This document shows, in pieces, positions 9,532-19,726 of a DNA stretch of 64,000 bases. A program made the translations under genes and the position numbers. The stretch's first letter is position 1. Every line of letters begins with the position of its first letter. Source of the DNA: Skeletonema tropicum. Taxonomy: Eukaryota; Bacillariophyta; Thalassiosirophyceae; Thalassiosirales; Thalassiosiraceae. The notes beneath the pieces were generated by a model, which saw nothing but the letters and a program-made list of their open reading frames with translations, did no database searches and was not told where the DNA came from. The stretch spans positions 620,001-684,000 of the forward strand of contig CM074136.1 in NCBI GenBank assembly GCA_037178625.1, written 5' to 3'.

Positions 9532-11088
9532 TTATTTGCCAAACTTTCTCTTCCTTCTATTCTGAGTTGAGCAGCCATCAGCCTTAGAGTGCTCCTTCAT
9601 CATTGCAATCATCACTGTCTCGGGGTATGCCTTCAGAAGACGGAAGATACTCTCTGTGTATTCAATGCTTTCCCTATCTTCCACTGCATTACTTTCCCAA
9701 AGCAAATCGATAGGAAGCTTCTTGTGGGCATTCTGTCGCGATACTGACACAGCATCATAATCTTCTAGAAGTGCCGATATTGTGCCATACTTTGCACCGC
9801 GGCAAGCATGATGGAGGGCAGCGTTACCATCCCTATCCACGGTGCCAAGGGCAATGGTATCAAGTCCAATCAAGTAACGCAAAACATTAGTGGAATCATG
9901 ATATTGGCACGCCACATGCAAAGGTATTGCGCCACTTTGATCAAAATTTCTGATGGCGGAAGAATTGCCTCTTACTAACAACTTGATCGAGCCAAGCCTG
10001 ACATTGTTTTGAAGCGCTCTGTGAAGAGGCAGTTGCCCATTACCATCAGGTGTTGTCATATGTCCGTGATCTTTGGCTTGGCGAGCATAGACTAACTGGG
10101 TGTTTAGGAATCCTTGCACTAGCTGGTGATAGCGTTGGATACTAGGCACACTTATATTGTCTTCAATAGCTTCAGGGTGTGCATCGTAGATTGCATTGAT
10201 AACTTCAATACCAAAGTCAATATTTGAATCATTATCATACAAACGACAAGCAATTTGAAGCAGAGACTCTCCTTCCCACTTTTGCAGCGCCACATTGGGA
10301 TCACAAATCAGTAGAAACTTGGCAATCTCTGCAGCTGGTGCTGTATCTTCTCTATTAGTATACCTGACCATTGCGGAATGAATTGGATACTGTCCATTCG
10401 TGTCAGCATGATTGATGGCATGGGGGTAAAGATTGTACAAATATTCTACTGTGGCAAAACAGCCGCAAAGACATGCACAATGGAGAGGAAGCGAAGCAAG
10501 GTCATCAGCTATTCGTTCAGATCCGGGATATGCTTCAATCAACAGGCGGCAAAACTGAGGAGGTTTGAAGCCAGCTGCAATGTGAATGGCGAGGTGGCCT
10601 CCAATGTCAGCGTGTCGGACTGCTTCAGGGCACTTCTCGATCAGTAGCTTCAAAATATCTACTGCTGTAGTTTCATCCAATTTATTGTTCGTGCATAAAG
10701 CATGGAGAGGCATATAACCATCATTATCTACCATACGGAGAGAAGCTGGAGCTGCATCGATCAAAAGTCGGATCACACCGAGCGTTACATTTGGGTTGTA
10801 GCATGCAGCATGGAGTGGCGACAACCCATGTTGATAAGTAGCCCTGGCAGCGGCAGGAAAATAATCTAGAAGACATTGAATTATTTCCTCCGTCAATTGT
10901 TTATTGCTGCATGCCCGATAGAAGAATTCAGTATCTCTGATAATCGAATCATTGTTCGGCTCCATCAATCCGTATCGTTCAATCATTTCACGTAGGCCCT
11001 CCTTTGAAAGTGAGCCAGAATTACAGTACGAAGACAATGCTCTCCACAGCAATATGTCTGATTGGTTGCTATTATTATCGTCGTTCAT
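9532..11088 (-). CDS. Ankyrin-repeat protein (518 aa)
   Basis: An intact single-exon frame starting at ATG in the family context (MNDDNN...). A short helical N-terminal region (SLSKEGLREMIERYGL) precedes about ten ankyrin units from residue ~85 to ~480; clear cores are LSPLHAAC, YMPLHALC, HLAIHIAA, LPLHCAC, QYPIHSAM, GQLPLHRAL, AIPLHVAC and NAALHHAC, ending in KKLPIDLLW. A linker containing LVYARQAKDH splits the repeats into an N-terminal and a C-terminal block. The tail NRRKRKFGK is basic. There is no signal peptide or membrane span. It is a tandem duplicate of the gene at 11644-13200. The role is probably a protein-protein scaffold; the partner is not known. Confidence 0.88.
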   Translation of the reverse strand: MNDDNNSNQSDILLWRALSSYCNSGSLSKEGLREMIERYGLMEPNNDSIIRDTEFFYRACSNKQLTEEIIQCLLDYFPAAARATYQHGLSPLHAACYNPNVTLGVIRLLIDAAPASLRMVDNDGYMPLHALCTNNKLDETTAVDILKLLIEKCPEAVRHADIGGHLAIHIAAGFKPPQFCRLLIEAYPGSERIADDLASLPLHCACLCGCFATVEYLYNLYPHAINHADTNGQYPIHSAMVRYTNREDTAPAAEIAKFLLICDPNVALQKWEGESLLQIACRLYDNDSNIDFGIEVINAIYDAHPEAIEDNISVPSIQRYHQLVQGFLNTQLVYARQAKDHGHMTTPDGNGQLPLHRALQNNVRLGSIKLLVRGNSSAIRNFDQSGAIPLHVACQYHDSTNVLRYLIGLDTIALGTVDRDGNAALHHACRGAKYGTISALLEDYDAVSVSRQNAHKKLPIDLLWESNAVEDRESIEYTESIFRLLKAYPETVMIAMMKEHSKADGCSTQNRRKRKFGK

Positions 11089-11112
11089 GGTAAGCCGAGA
11101 TTAGATTGGGCG
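11089..11112 (-). promoter_or_regulatory. Conserved pre-ATG motif of ankyrin genes
   Basis: Read on the minus strand: CCCAATCTAATCTCGGCTTA followed by CC and the ATG. The same motif precedes the ankyrin starts at 13200, 18017, 22307 and the relic at 51110, while much of the sequence further upstream differs. It is probably a shared 5'-untranslated or core promoter element; function not shown. Confidence 0.5.
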
Positions 11113-11228
11113 ATTTGTATGCAGCTGCTAGCTGGCGTGCGATCTATCATTGACATTTCTAAGTTCTTCACTCGATCGTAAGCATGTTACTCGGGCGATG
11201 GGATCGGAAACAAGTTCAAGTACCTATG

Positions 11229-11347
11229 ATGTCTCTCTCTCTCTAGAGAGACACTGTCTCTCTCTCTCTCTCTAGAGAGAGGAGAGAGAGATTGTGTTGA
11301 AGAGGTCTCTCTCTAGCCTAGAGGCCTAGAGAGAGAGAGAGAGAGAG
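11229..11347. repeat. CT/GA microsatellite with self-complementary CTAG centres
   Basis: Runs of CTCTCT and GAGAGA alternate around CTAG or GGCC centres (for example CTCTCTAGAGAG), so the strand can fold on itself. It lies in the spacer between the two tandem ankyrin genes, next to the duplicated SET fragment, and could mark the duplication join. Similar shorter palindromes occur at about 13606-13668, 17572-17587 and 17792-17809. Confidence 0.85.
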
Positions 11348-11351
11348 ACTT

Positions 11352-11453
11352 GCGAAGACATTGCAAAGGGAGTGTTTCGCGTAATTCTTGGGCAGACTTG
11401 GGGCTGTGAGTACATATATGAGACTTGAGTCGGTGATGGAGCCGCAAGTACGA
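11352..11453 (+). pseudogene. Duplicated 3' end of the SET gene plus its flank
   Basis: GCGAAGACATTGCAAAGGGA followed after a short deletion by TCTTGGGCAGACTTGGGGCT and a TGA at 11407 copies the end of the gene at 3041-4258. The flank continues through GCCGCAAGTACG into AGATTGTAAAGC, the unoccupied version of the retrotransposon target. The duplicated unit was therefore SET 3' end plus ankyrin gene, and this spacer never received the element. Confidence 0.85.
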
Positions 11454-11643
11454 GATTGTAAAGCGACTTATTGGTTTGGAATACAACAGCGATGATCATT
11501 TTTCTACGACATATTGTATTCATAATGTATGTATTGAATGAGTTGCACTTAAGTAGTTTCGTTTACTATTGGTAAGGCTCATGGTAATGATAGTAGTTAG
11601 CATTGCAGGTAACACAATTATTTATCTTGAAGAATGAATATAT

Positions 11644-13200
11644 TTATTTGCCAAACTTTCTCTTCCTTATATTCTGAGTTGAGCAGCCATCAGCCTTAGA
11701 GTGCTCCTTCATCATTGCAATCATCACTGTCTCGGGGTATGCCTTCAAAAGACGGAAGATACTCTCTGTATATTCAATGCTTTCCCTATCTTCCACTGCA
11801 TTACTTTCCCAAAGCAAATCGATAGGAAGCTTCTTGTGGGCATTCTGTCGCGATACTGACACTGCATCATAATCTTCTAGAAGCGTCGCTATTGTGCCAT
11901 ACTTTGCACCGCGGCAAGCATGATGGAGGGCAGCGTTTCCGTCCCTATCCGCGGCGCCAAGAGTTGTAGTATCAATATCGATCAAGTAACGCATAACATC
12001 TGAAGAATCATGATACTGACAAGCAATGTGCAAGGGCAATACACCGCAATTGTCGGGAGATCGAAGAGCATGAGGGTTGCCTCTTACTAACAACTTGATC
12101 GAGCCAAGCCTGACATTGTTTTGAAGTGCTCTGTGGAGAGGGAGTTGCCCACTGCCATCAGGTGTTGTCATCAGACTGTGATCTTTGGCTTGGCGAGCAT
12201 AGACTAACTGGGTGTTTAGGAATCCTTGCACTAGCTGGTGATGGCGTTGGATACTAAGAGCAATTCTATTGTCTTCGATCGCTTCAGGGTGTGCATCGTA
12301 GATTGCATTGATCACTTCAAGTGCAGCATCGATAGTTGAATCATAATAATCCGACCAGCACGCAATTTGAAGAAGAGACTGTCCTCTCCACTTTTGCAGC
12401 GCCACATTGGGATCACAATCCAGTAGGAACTTGGCAATCACTGCAGCTTGCACTGGATCTTCTCTACCAATCACTCCATTGATGGCGGAGTGAATCGGAT
12501 AAAATCCATTCGTGTCAGCGTGATTGATGGCATCGGGGTAGAGTTTGTACAAATATTCTACCGTCGAAAACGTATTATACTTGCATGCATGATGGAGTGG
12601 AAGCTCACCCTCATCACTGGCTATTCGCTCAGATCCGGGATATGCTTCAATCAACAGGCGGCAAAACTGAGGAGGTTTTGATCCAGCTGCAACGTGAATA
12701 GGGAGAATGCCTACATCATCAGCATGGCGAACAGCTGTAGGGCACTTCTCGATAAGCAGCTTCAAAATATCTACTGCTGTAGTTTCATCCAATTTATTGT
12801 TCGTGCATAAAGTATGGAGAGACATCCATCCGCCAACAGCTGCCATACGGAGAGAAGCTGGAGCTGCATCGATCAAAAGTCGGATCACACCGAGCGTTAC
12901 ATTTGGGTTGTAGCATGCAGCATGGAGTGGCGACAACCCATGTTGATAAGTAGCCCTGGCAGCGGCAGGAAAATATTCGAGAAGATATTGAATTATTTCC
13001 TCCGTCAATCGTTTATTGCGGCATGCCCGAAAGAAGAACTCAGTATCTCTGATAATCGAATCATTGTTCGGCTCCATCAATCCATATCGTTCAATCATTT
13101 CACGTAGGTCTTCCTTTGAAAGTGAGCCAGAACTACAGTACGAAGATAATGCTCTCCACAGCAACATATCTGGTTGATTTCTATTATTATCGTTGTTCAT
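11644..13200 (-). CDS. Ankyrin-repeat protein (518 aa), tandem paralogue
   Basis: Same length and layout as 9532-11088, with intact frame, the same N-terminal motif (SLSKEDLREMIERYGL), the same last unit KKLPIDLLW and basic end KRKFGK. Differences are concentrated in the surface positions of individual ankyrin units (for example WMSLHTLC against YMPLHALC, ILPIHVAA against HLAIHIAA, ELPLHHAC against SLPLHCAC), while the N- and C-terminal ends are nearly unchanged. The two genes also share their 3' flanks (about 9344-9531 and 11453-11643). Confidence 0.88.
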   Translation of the reverse strand: MNNDNNRNQPDMLLWRALSSYCSSGSLSKEDLREMIERYGLMEPNNDSIIRDTEFFFRACRNKRLTEEIIQYLLEYFPAAARATYQHGLSPLHAACYNPNVTLGVIRLLIDAAPASLRMAAVGGWMSLHTLCTNNKLDETTAVDILKLLIEKCPTAVRHADDVGILPIHVAAGSKPPQFCRLLIEAYPGSERIASDEGELPLHHACKYNTFSTVEYLYKLYPDAINHADTNGFYPIHSAINGVIGREDPVQAAVIAKFLLDCDPNVALQKWRGQSLLQIACWSDYYDSTIDAALEVINAIYDAHPEAIEDNRIALSIQRHHQLVQGFLNTQLVYARQAKDHSLMTTPDGSGQLPLHRALQNNVRLGSIKLLVRGNPHALRSPDNCGVLPLHIACQYHDSSDVMRYLIDIDTTTLGAADRDGNAALHHACRGAKYGTIATLLEDYDAVSVSRQNAHKKLPIDLLWESNAVEDRESIEYTESIFRLLKAYPETVMIAMMKEHSKADGCSTQNIRKRKFGK

Positions 13201-13225
13201 GGTAAGCCGAGATTAGATTGGGCGA
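13201..13225 (-). promoter_or_regulatory. Conserved pre-ATG motif of ankyrin genes
   Basis: Minus strand reads CGCCCAATCTAATCTCGGCT, then TACC and the ATG at 13200. Same motif as at 11089. Upstream on the same side lies a BTB-gene relic (13540 onward), matching the head-to-head order of the intact pair at 19727/22307. Confidence 0.5.
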
Positions 13226-13539
13226 TTTGTATGCAGCTGCTTGCTGACGGCGAGCTATCATTGCTTGACATTTTTAAGGCCTAAGTTCTTCGATTCCTTG
13301 TTGATGGCGATGGGATCGGTCGGGAATGCAGCAGAAGTGATATTGACGTCCAATACCGTGTACAACAACTTGTGTCGGATACATAGGTGAGTACTAATTC
13401 CGATCGTTGGACGCCTGCTTTGAGGACATTCTTCTAACTAAGCAAGACCAAAGTTAATTATAGGAGCCACAACAACAACCCAGCTGCTACGCTTGTATCT
13501 ATGTTGTGGATGAAAAATAAGTAATGATGTGTATTGCAT

Positions 13540-13760
13540 TCTGAGTTGGAAATGGCAATGATACACATCTACTGCTAATAGATACCTGCAACTAATCTAT
13601 ATATCTAGAGAGTGCCTTGCCTCCCTCTACCTTTCTCTAGAGCTAGAGCTAGAGATCTAGAGAGAGATGATATTCATTGCGACAATGCAGCTGAAATTAA
13701 CAAGCTGAACGACGAAGAACAGAGGCTTCTTCATCGGCTGTGTGATAATGGTCAGTTCTA
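13540..13760 (+). pseudogene. Relic of BTB/TLDc gene 5' region
   Basis: Two short stretches match the start of the gene at 19727-21730 in plus orientation: TTGGAAATGGCAATGATAC near 13549 (compare the GNDMP region) and a block at about 13682-13735 encoding AAEINKLNDEEQRLL, close to AAEIHKLKDEEQRLR of the intact protein. The sequence between is decayed and the frame does not continue. It lies divergent to the ankyrin gene at 13200, as in the intact pair. An open frame at 13612-13890 exists but is not a credible gene. Confidence 0.55.
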
Positions 13761-14796
13761 CCACATGTCTACAGTGCGCAATAATCAAAGTACCTACTGT
13801 TACTGTTACCTCTACTGTTTTGCAACTTTGACTTTGACTTTAAAGGACATGATAAGTATTATGAAGATGATAGCAGAAAAGAAGCGATAAGTAGCAGAGG
13901 CACATTGATGTCCATTGATGATGATAAGTATTGCACTACCACCGACACTTTCTCAGCCATTTTCCGCCCGCTGCTTCATTAGAGGCAGGCAATAGGCGGC
14001 TCAATCATCTATCATTCATCTCACATCTCACATCGTTCACGGCACGTTAAGTAGTACGTCCGTAGGAGTACATAAGTATGTACGTAGCATAAAGGAAAGG
14101 TACGGGTTAAACCCTAAATATGAAATCCCGTTGTTTACCCAATGTGTCTCTCATTGTCACAGGTTCTCATCACAAGTACCTAATTCACGAACAGAACTCT
14201 AGGAATTCCAATGAACTTTAGTTTACCTAATAGAGACATAACCGAGCGCCGTTCCTGACAGCGTTCACTTCCCGGAAAGTCGTAGGCCCTATGGTAGTAA
14301 AACTCCAAGGAAGAATGCACTTTCTCGTTTTTAATAGGGAGGTCATAGCATTTGTATAAACCGGAGTACACGAGAAGTCGAAACCGAACTTACTAAACAT
14401 CTTGGGAGAACACGAGTAACAAGAGTGAAAATCTTGTGTGAAAATTTGCCTTCCCTAACGAAAACGGCATCACGCACTCACTACCCATCTATCTATTTGC
14501 GTGCGTTACATATATAGTTCCTTCTTACCTTCTCTCCAGATTTTATCCAAAACATCTCTACATTCTACATATATACCAACAAAGAATATAAAAGTTCGGC
14601 GTACGTTTGGCGGTCGGTCCCACCTTCACAACTATTCTGCACAAGCTGCTCTCTCTCCGATCGACACTACTATGTATATATTACCTATTTGACTTACTCT
14701 TGATCAACAACATCAATCAAAAAGAATACTGTCTACATCAAAGAAAAAGAATAAACCATCATCAACACAACACACAGCCATCAACATCAATATATC
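13761..14796. other. Intergenic region before kinase gene
   Basis: I see no gene or RNA here. The last ~150 bases before the kinase ATG are CA-rich with a TATA-like stretch (ATGTATATATTACC near 14670), suitable for a promoter and 5' leader. The rest has no recognised repeats apart from short AT-rich stretches. Confidence 0.4.
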
Positions 14797-17354
14797 ATGT
14801 CAACCTCCTCCCGACGAAGATCCACCTCCCCCACCTCCGTCCAACAACCCTCCCACCCCCCACATCAATTCACCTTTGCCAAAAAGACCCTTCGCAAACT
14901 CGTGGAAGATTCCCAATTTTTCAAAGCGTTGGAAGATGAAAATCATGTTGGGACGGTACATGAACGGGATGTGGTGGTGGGGGGATTGTTGGGTACGGGG
15001 GGCTTTTGTGAGGTTCGCTGTTGTTTGGCCAAGGCGAAGAAGAAGAATAGGAATAATGATATGCAGCAGCAGAATGATGCTCCGGAAGCAGCTTTGTCAG
15101 ATGCCTCTCAATTATTATACGACTCCCCTATTTCCCCTCCTCCTCCCAACAACACATCATCCACCAACAACAACACCCCTCACGAACCAATGGCCAAATA
15201 TGCAATCAAATACCTCTCACCAACACGCACAGCACCACACCACTCGGATCCCAAAAATAAAGTGTTCCAACGGGGCATTGCCGATTTGGCCGTGGAGGCG
15301 TGTTTCCTATCGTTATTGAAACATACGAATATTATTACGTGTCATTATGTGAGTGAGGGGAGTTTGGAGGAGAATTTTAATGCCGATGAGGCTACTGCTG
15401 CTACTGCTACTACTAACAAAGGTGGTCGTGGGAAGAAAGGTGGAGCTGATAATGCGAATAATGGGGGGAATAATACTAACAAGAAAAAGTACAAGGAGGA
15501 GATTGTTGTGGATGATAATGGTGATTTGATCTTGAGGAGGGTTCCCATTATTTCAAGTAGTGGTGGTCATGAGGATGATGATCAAGAGAATGCTCTGCAA
15601 AATTATCAGCAGCAGCAGCAGCAAATGCATCAAGAAACAGACGAACAAGAAGAATGTGTACTACAAACATCGATTTGGGTACTTTCTACTACTCGATGTA
15701 CTACATGAAACATTGGCACATCGGATTGATCACGTTTACATCCCTCAAGTGTTGCTAACGCCGACGAACAAGACTGGTTCGTCGTTCGTTAGCATCGTCC
15801 GATCTAACTGCATCATTGTTACATACGCATGAAAAACGTGATTCGTTTTTGAAACGTATGACTTCCGGGAAACGACCTTCGTTGTTTACCAAGCAGAGTA
15901 GTAGTGCGGCTGTATCCTCTTCCCCTACTACTACTACTACCACTAGTGCACCTGGTATACGTAGTATTACCCACCCCCATCATGGCAGCAGCAACAGCAA
16001 CAACAACAACAACAACAACAGCAACATGGACCACCAATCCCAACAACAACAACAGCAACAACAACAACGGTCACATGTGGAAATTATCTACAATCAAAAA
16101 CAAAAACTGGCACAACGTCTCACCTCCCTTCTTGCCATTGCCAATGCATTGCAGTACCTACATGACCATCAGATATTATTCCGTGATATCAAACCTGATA
16201 ATATTGGATTTTATCGTGATTATTCTGCTACATGCACTTGTGGCGCTGCTGCACAATCACCCTCTTCTTCTACTACTACTACTACTACGGGAGATGATGA
16301 TATTGGTCAAGATGATGCTGCTCGAAGAGACTGTACATGTTTCATTGAAATTCCCAAATTATTCGATTTTGGATTGGCCAAGGAACTCAAGTCCAAATAT
16401 CGAGTAGAAGATGGTCATCGTCGCCTTCGGGGGAATTGTCGTGACTATTCCGAAATTAAAGAGTATGCTCATCACGACAAGGGGGGATTGCTACGAAAGT
16501 CATTCTCCTCCAAGAGTAATAATCGTCTTTTGAGTGATGAGGAACTGAATGCCGTGTACAAGTTGACGGGGTGTACGGGTAGTCGACGATACATGGCCCC
16601 CGAGGTGTGTTTTAATGATCCTTATAACGAAAAGGCCGATGTGTACTCGTTTGGGATGATGTTGTATCAGGTGGCATCATTGGTTACCCCATTTGATGGG
16701 TATAGCTCGTACGATCATGAGAAGGAGGTGTTGCGGGGTGGATTCCGTCCCGATATTGATCTCCCCACCAAGAAGGATTTGTTAACGTGTAAGAGGATTG
16801 AGGGGGAAATCTTTGAAGCGTTGGAGGATGGGCAGGATGTTGGTGATGATGTTCATCCTGATTTGCCGGCCCCTACCGAGAAACGGAATGAGGTTCTTGC
16901 CATCAAGTCGAAGAGTGTGTGGACGAAGGATCTTAAGCGTCTTGTGGATGAATGTTGGGATTATGATATGAGGTACCGTCCTCCTATGAAGGAGGTGGTG
17001 GTGAGATTGCAGGGTTGTATTGATGAGTTGATGGTACCCCCCGCACAGGTGCAGCAGCAGCAGCAGCAAAAAAAAGGTAGAGACTCTCTCGAGGGAAGAG
17101 CCGATGTAAGTCGGGGGAGTCTTACTACTTCTGCCAATATTTTACATCGAAAGGGAGGGAATGGGGGGAAGGAGAATGAAGATGCGACTATTCGGGATGA
17201 TTCTGGGGAGGAGAGTGTTGTAGAGATTCGTTCCAATGTCTCGGATACTGTGAGCAGCCGAGATAGCATCAAGAAGAAGTCATTCTTTCGATCTTCGAGG
17301 AGCCAGGGGAAGGGCAGTGCATCTGTTGTGGCTGTAACCGAAATACAGCAATAG
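14797..17354 (+). CDS. Protein kinase (Ser/Thr or TKL type), frame switches in the middle
   Basis: The first part (ATG 14797 to ~15600) carries the Gly loop LLGTGGFCEV (residues ~64-73), the ATP-binding Lys in KYAIKYL (~138) and the helix-C Glu in AVEACFLSLLKH. The last part (~15793-17354) carries LFRDIKPDN (catalytic loop, Phe in place of the usual His), FDFGLAKEL, GSRRYMAPEV and the C-lobe ending CWDYDMRYRPPMKEVV. The middle part is in other frames: 15640-15733 reads YYKHRFGYFLLLDVLHETL, clearly kinase. So at least two frame changes occur, near 15580-15660 and 15733-15792. Introns or single-base indels could explain them. One GT-AG pair (15734-15792, with CTAAC inside) removes the right region but does not restore frame. 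Poly-Q, poly-N and Ser/Thr tracts fill the loops. It phosphorylates unknown targets. Confidence 0.7.
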
Positions 17355-17993
17355 GGGGATTCTTTTGTTTGATAGGGACTTTGTTGCACAGTCACATTCT
17401 TTATTTGCACATGACTCATCGTTTGAGACAGTGAAAGGAGCTGTTGAAATAAGGGGAGAAGCGATGAGCGAGATTGTGTTTGACTGCTGTCGATTTTATT
17501 ACATAGTGATGATGTTAAAGTAGGAATGACTTGATTATTTAGGGTCGTTGATAGCCAATATTTCGATGCTCTCTCTCGAGAGAGAGTAGATAATACAATA
17601 GTGAAGACAGAGAACAGGACTTCACAATCGAGAAGAGCCTGAGGGTTTGACATGCATGGGGTTGAATTGTTGGTTCTCTTTCGACCATACATACCCTTAA
17701 CTTAAAACATAAAGAGTTGAATCCCTCGAACTACCATACTAAGAATAGTGAAAGAGACGCCAGGCTACGATAGGAAAAGGGAAAGTAACCCCTCTCTCTC
17801 TCTAGAGAGTCTGAGGGTTCCCGTGGTCTGAGAGAGCGAGAGCCCGCCCAACTTGTCTGGATCGTGGATGAAAGGTTTTGCGATTATACCATCGGAATTA
17901 GTACTAATCTCTCCGCCAAAGATTCGCTCCCCCCGCTGTCTTCTGTCATTGCAACTACCATACAAGCTAGAGCAGCGCAGCTTCATAATAATC
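17355..17993. other. Intergenic region with short BTB relic
   Basis: It contains CTCTCTCTCGAGAGAGAG-type palindromes at about 17572 and 17792. At about 17888-17930, ATCGGAATTAGTACTAATCT followed by CTCCGCCAAAGATTCGCTC resembles the start region of the BTB gene (21735-21765: ATCGGAATCAGTACTG, CCGCCAATCGATCTC). This suggests the ankyrin gene at 18017 once had a divergent BTB neighbour. No open gene is seen. Confidence 0.45.
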
Positions 17994-18016
17994 ACCCAAT
18001 CTGATCTCGGCTAACC
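17994..18016 (+). promoter_or_regulatory. Conserved pre-ATG motif of ankyrin genes
   Basis: ACCCAATCTGATCTCGGCTA followed by ACC and the ATG at 18017; same motif as before 11088, 13200 and 22307. Confidence 0.5.
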
Positions 18017-19586
18017 ATGAACGACGATAATAATGGCAATCAAGCAGCTGAAGCGCTGTCGGGTGAATTATTTGACTTTTGTTTTTCTTGCTTACTTTCA
18101 AAGGAAGGCCTACGTGAAATTATTGAGCGACACGGATTCACGCCAGACAATAATGCGATCATCAGAGATTACAAATTCTTCTTCATGGCATGTCACAATA
18201 AACGAGTAACAGAGGAAATAATCCAGTGTCTTCTAGCGTATTTTCCTGCCGCTGCCAGTGCAACTACTGATATTGGGTGGTCACCGCTCCATGTTGCATG
18301 CTACAACCTGGATTATGTACCGCTCGGTGTGATCCGACTTTTGATCGAGGCAGCCCCAGCTTCTCTTCGTATGGCAGATCATAACGGTTGGATGCCTCTT
18401 CATTATTTATGCTTAGACAAAAACGTGGACGAAATGAAAGAAATCGCAATTTTGAAGTTGTTTATCGAGAAGTGCCCTGAATCAGTCCGACATGCTAGCA
18501 ATGGAGGCAGTCTTCCAATTCACGCTGCGGCCGGGTCGAAACTCGGGTCGAAACCTCCTGAGTTTTGCCGCCTGTTGATCGAAGCTTATCCTGGATCCGA
18601 GCAAATGGCCAGTGACGACGGCGAGCTTCCTCTCCGTAATGCTTGCGGATACAACGACATTTCCACAGTTGAGTACTTGTACGAACTCTACCCCGATGCC
18701 ATCAATCACGCTGACACGAATGGATTTTATCCGATTCACTCCGCCATTAAGGGTGTGATTCATAGAGAAGATCCAGTACCAGCTGTAGATATTGCAAAGT
18801 TCCTACTGAATTGTGATCCCAATGTGAAGCTACAAAAGTGGAAAGGAAGGTCTCTGCTTACATTTTGCTTGCTGGTCGCATTATAATGATTCAAATATCG
18901 CCACCGGCTATTGAAGTGATGAATGCAATCTACTGATGCACACCCTGAAGAGATCGAAGACAATATAATTGCGCATCTTATCCAACGCTATCACCAGCTA
19001 GTGCAAGGATTCCTAAACACCCATTTAGTCTATGCTCGCCAAGCCAAGGATCACCGACAGATGACAACACCTGATGGCGATGGGCAACTCCCGCTCCACA
19101 GAGCGCTTCAAAACAATGTCAGACTTGGCTCGATCAAGCTGTTAGTAAGAGGCAACCCTCATGCTCTTCCAGTCCCCCGACAATAGAGGTGTATTGCCCT
19201 TGCACATTGCATGTCAGCATCATGGTTCCACTGATGTTGTGCGTTACTTGATTGGTCTGGATACTACAACTCTTGGCGCCGCGGATAGGGACGGAAATAC
19301 CGCTCTTCATTATGCTTGTCGTGGTGCAAAGTATGGCACAATAGCGACGCTTCTGGAAGATTATGATGCTGTGTCAGTATCGCGTCAGAATGCTCACGGG
19401 AAGCTTCCTATCGACTTGCTTTGGGAAAGTAATGCAGTGGAAGATAGGGAAAGCATTGAATATACAGAGAGTATCTTCCGTCTTCTGAAGGCTTACCCTG
19501 AAACGGTGATGATTGCAATGATGAAAGAGCAAGCTAGGGCTGGCTGTCCACCTCAGAATGGAAGGAAGAGAAAGTTTGGCGAATGA
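18017..19586 (+). pseudogene. Ankyrin-repeat gene broken by four +1 frameshifts
   Basis: The whole length aligns with the 518-522-residue family: N-terminus MNDDNNGNQ, units SPLHVAC, WMPLHYLC, SLPIHAAA, FYPIHSAI, then GQLPLHRAL, VLPLHIAC, NTALHYAC and end GRKRKFGE. Compared with the intact paralogues there are single extra bases at about 18860-18868, 18906, 18934 and 19170, splitting it into frames 18017-18886, 18923-19186 and 19161-19586. The remaining sequence is well preserved, with no other stop codons. That pattern fits either a very recent pseudogene or residual insertion errors in the assembly. Confidence 0.85.
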
Positions 19587-19726
19587 ACATATCGAATATG
19601 TATATATATCCGTTGATGTGCCTGTAATCTACTGTAATTCGAACTACTGTCATCACCATTACGGTAGCACTATCATTGTTGCTTGACTTTACTTCTTGCC
19701 TCTGACTCTTTACAATAGTAGTAGAA

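Noticed and set aside
13612..13890. 92-codon open frame
   Set aside because: Only ~15 codons match the BTB gene; the rest is CT-rich and low-complexity, so a relic rather than a gene.
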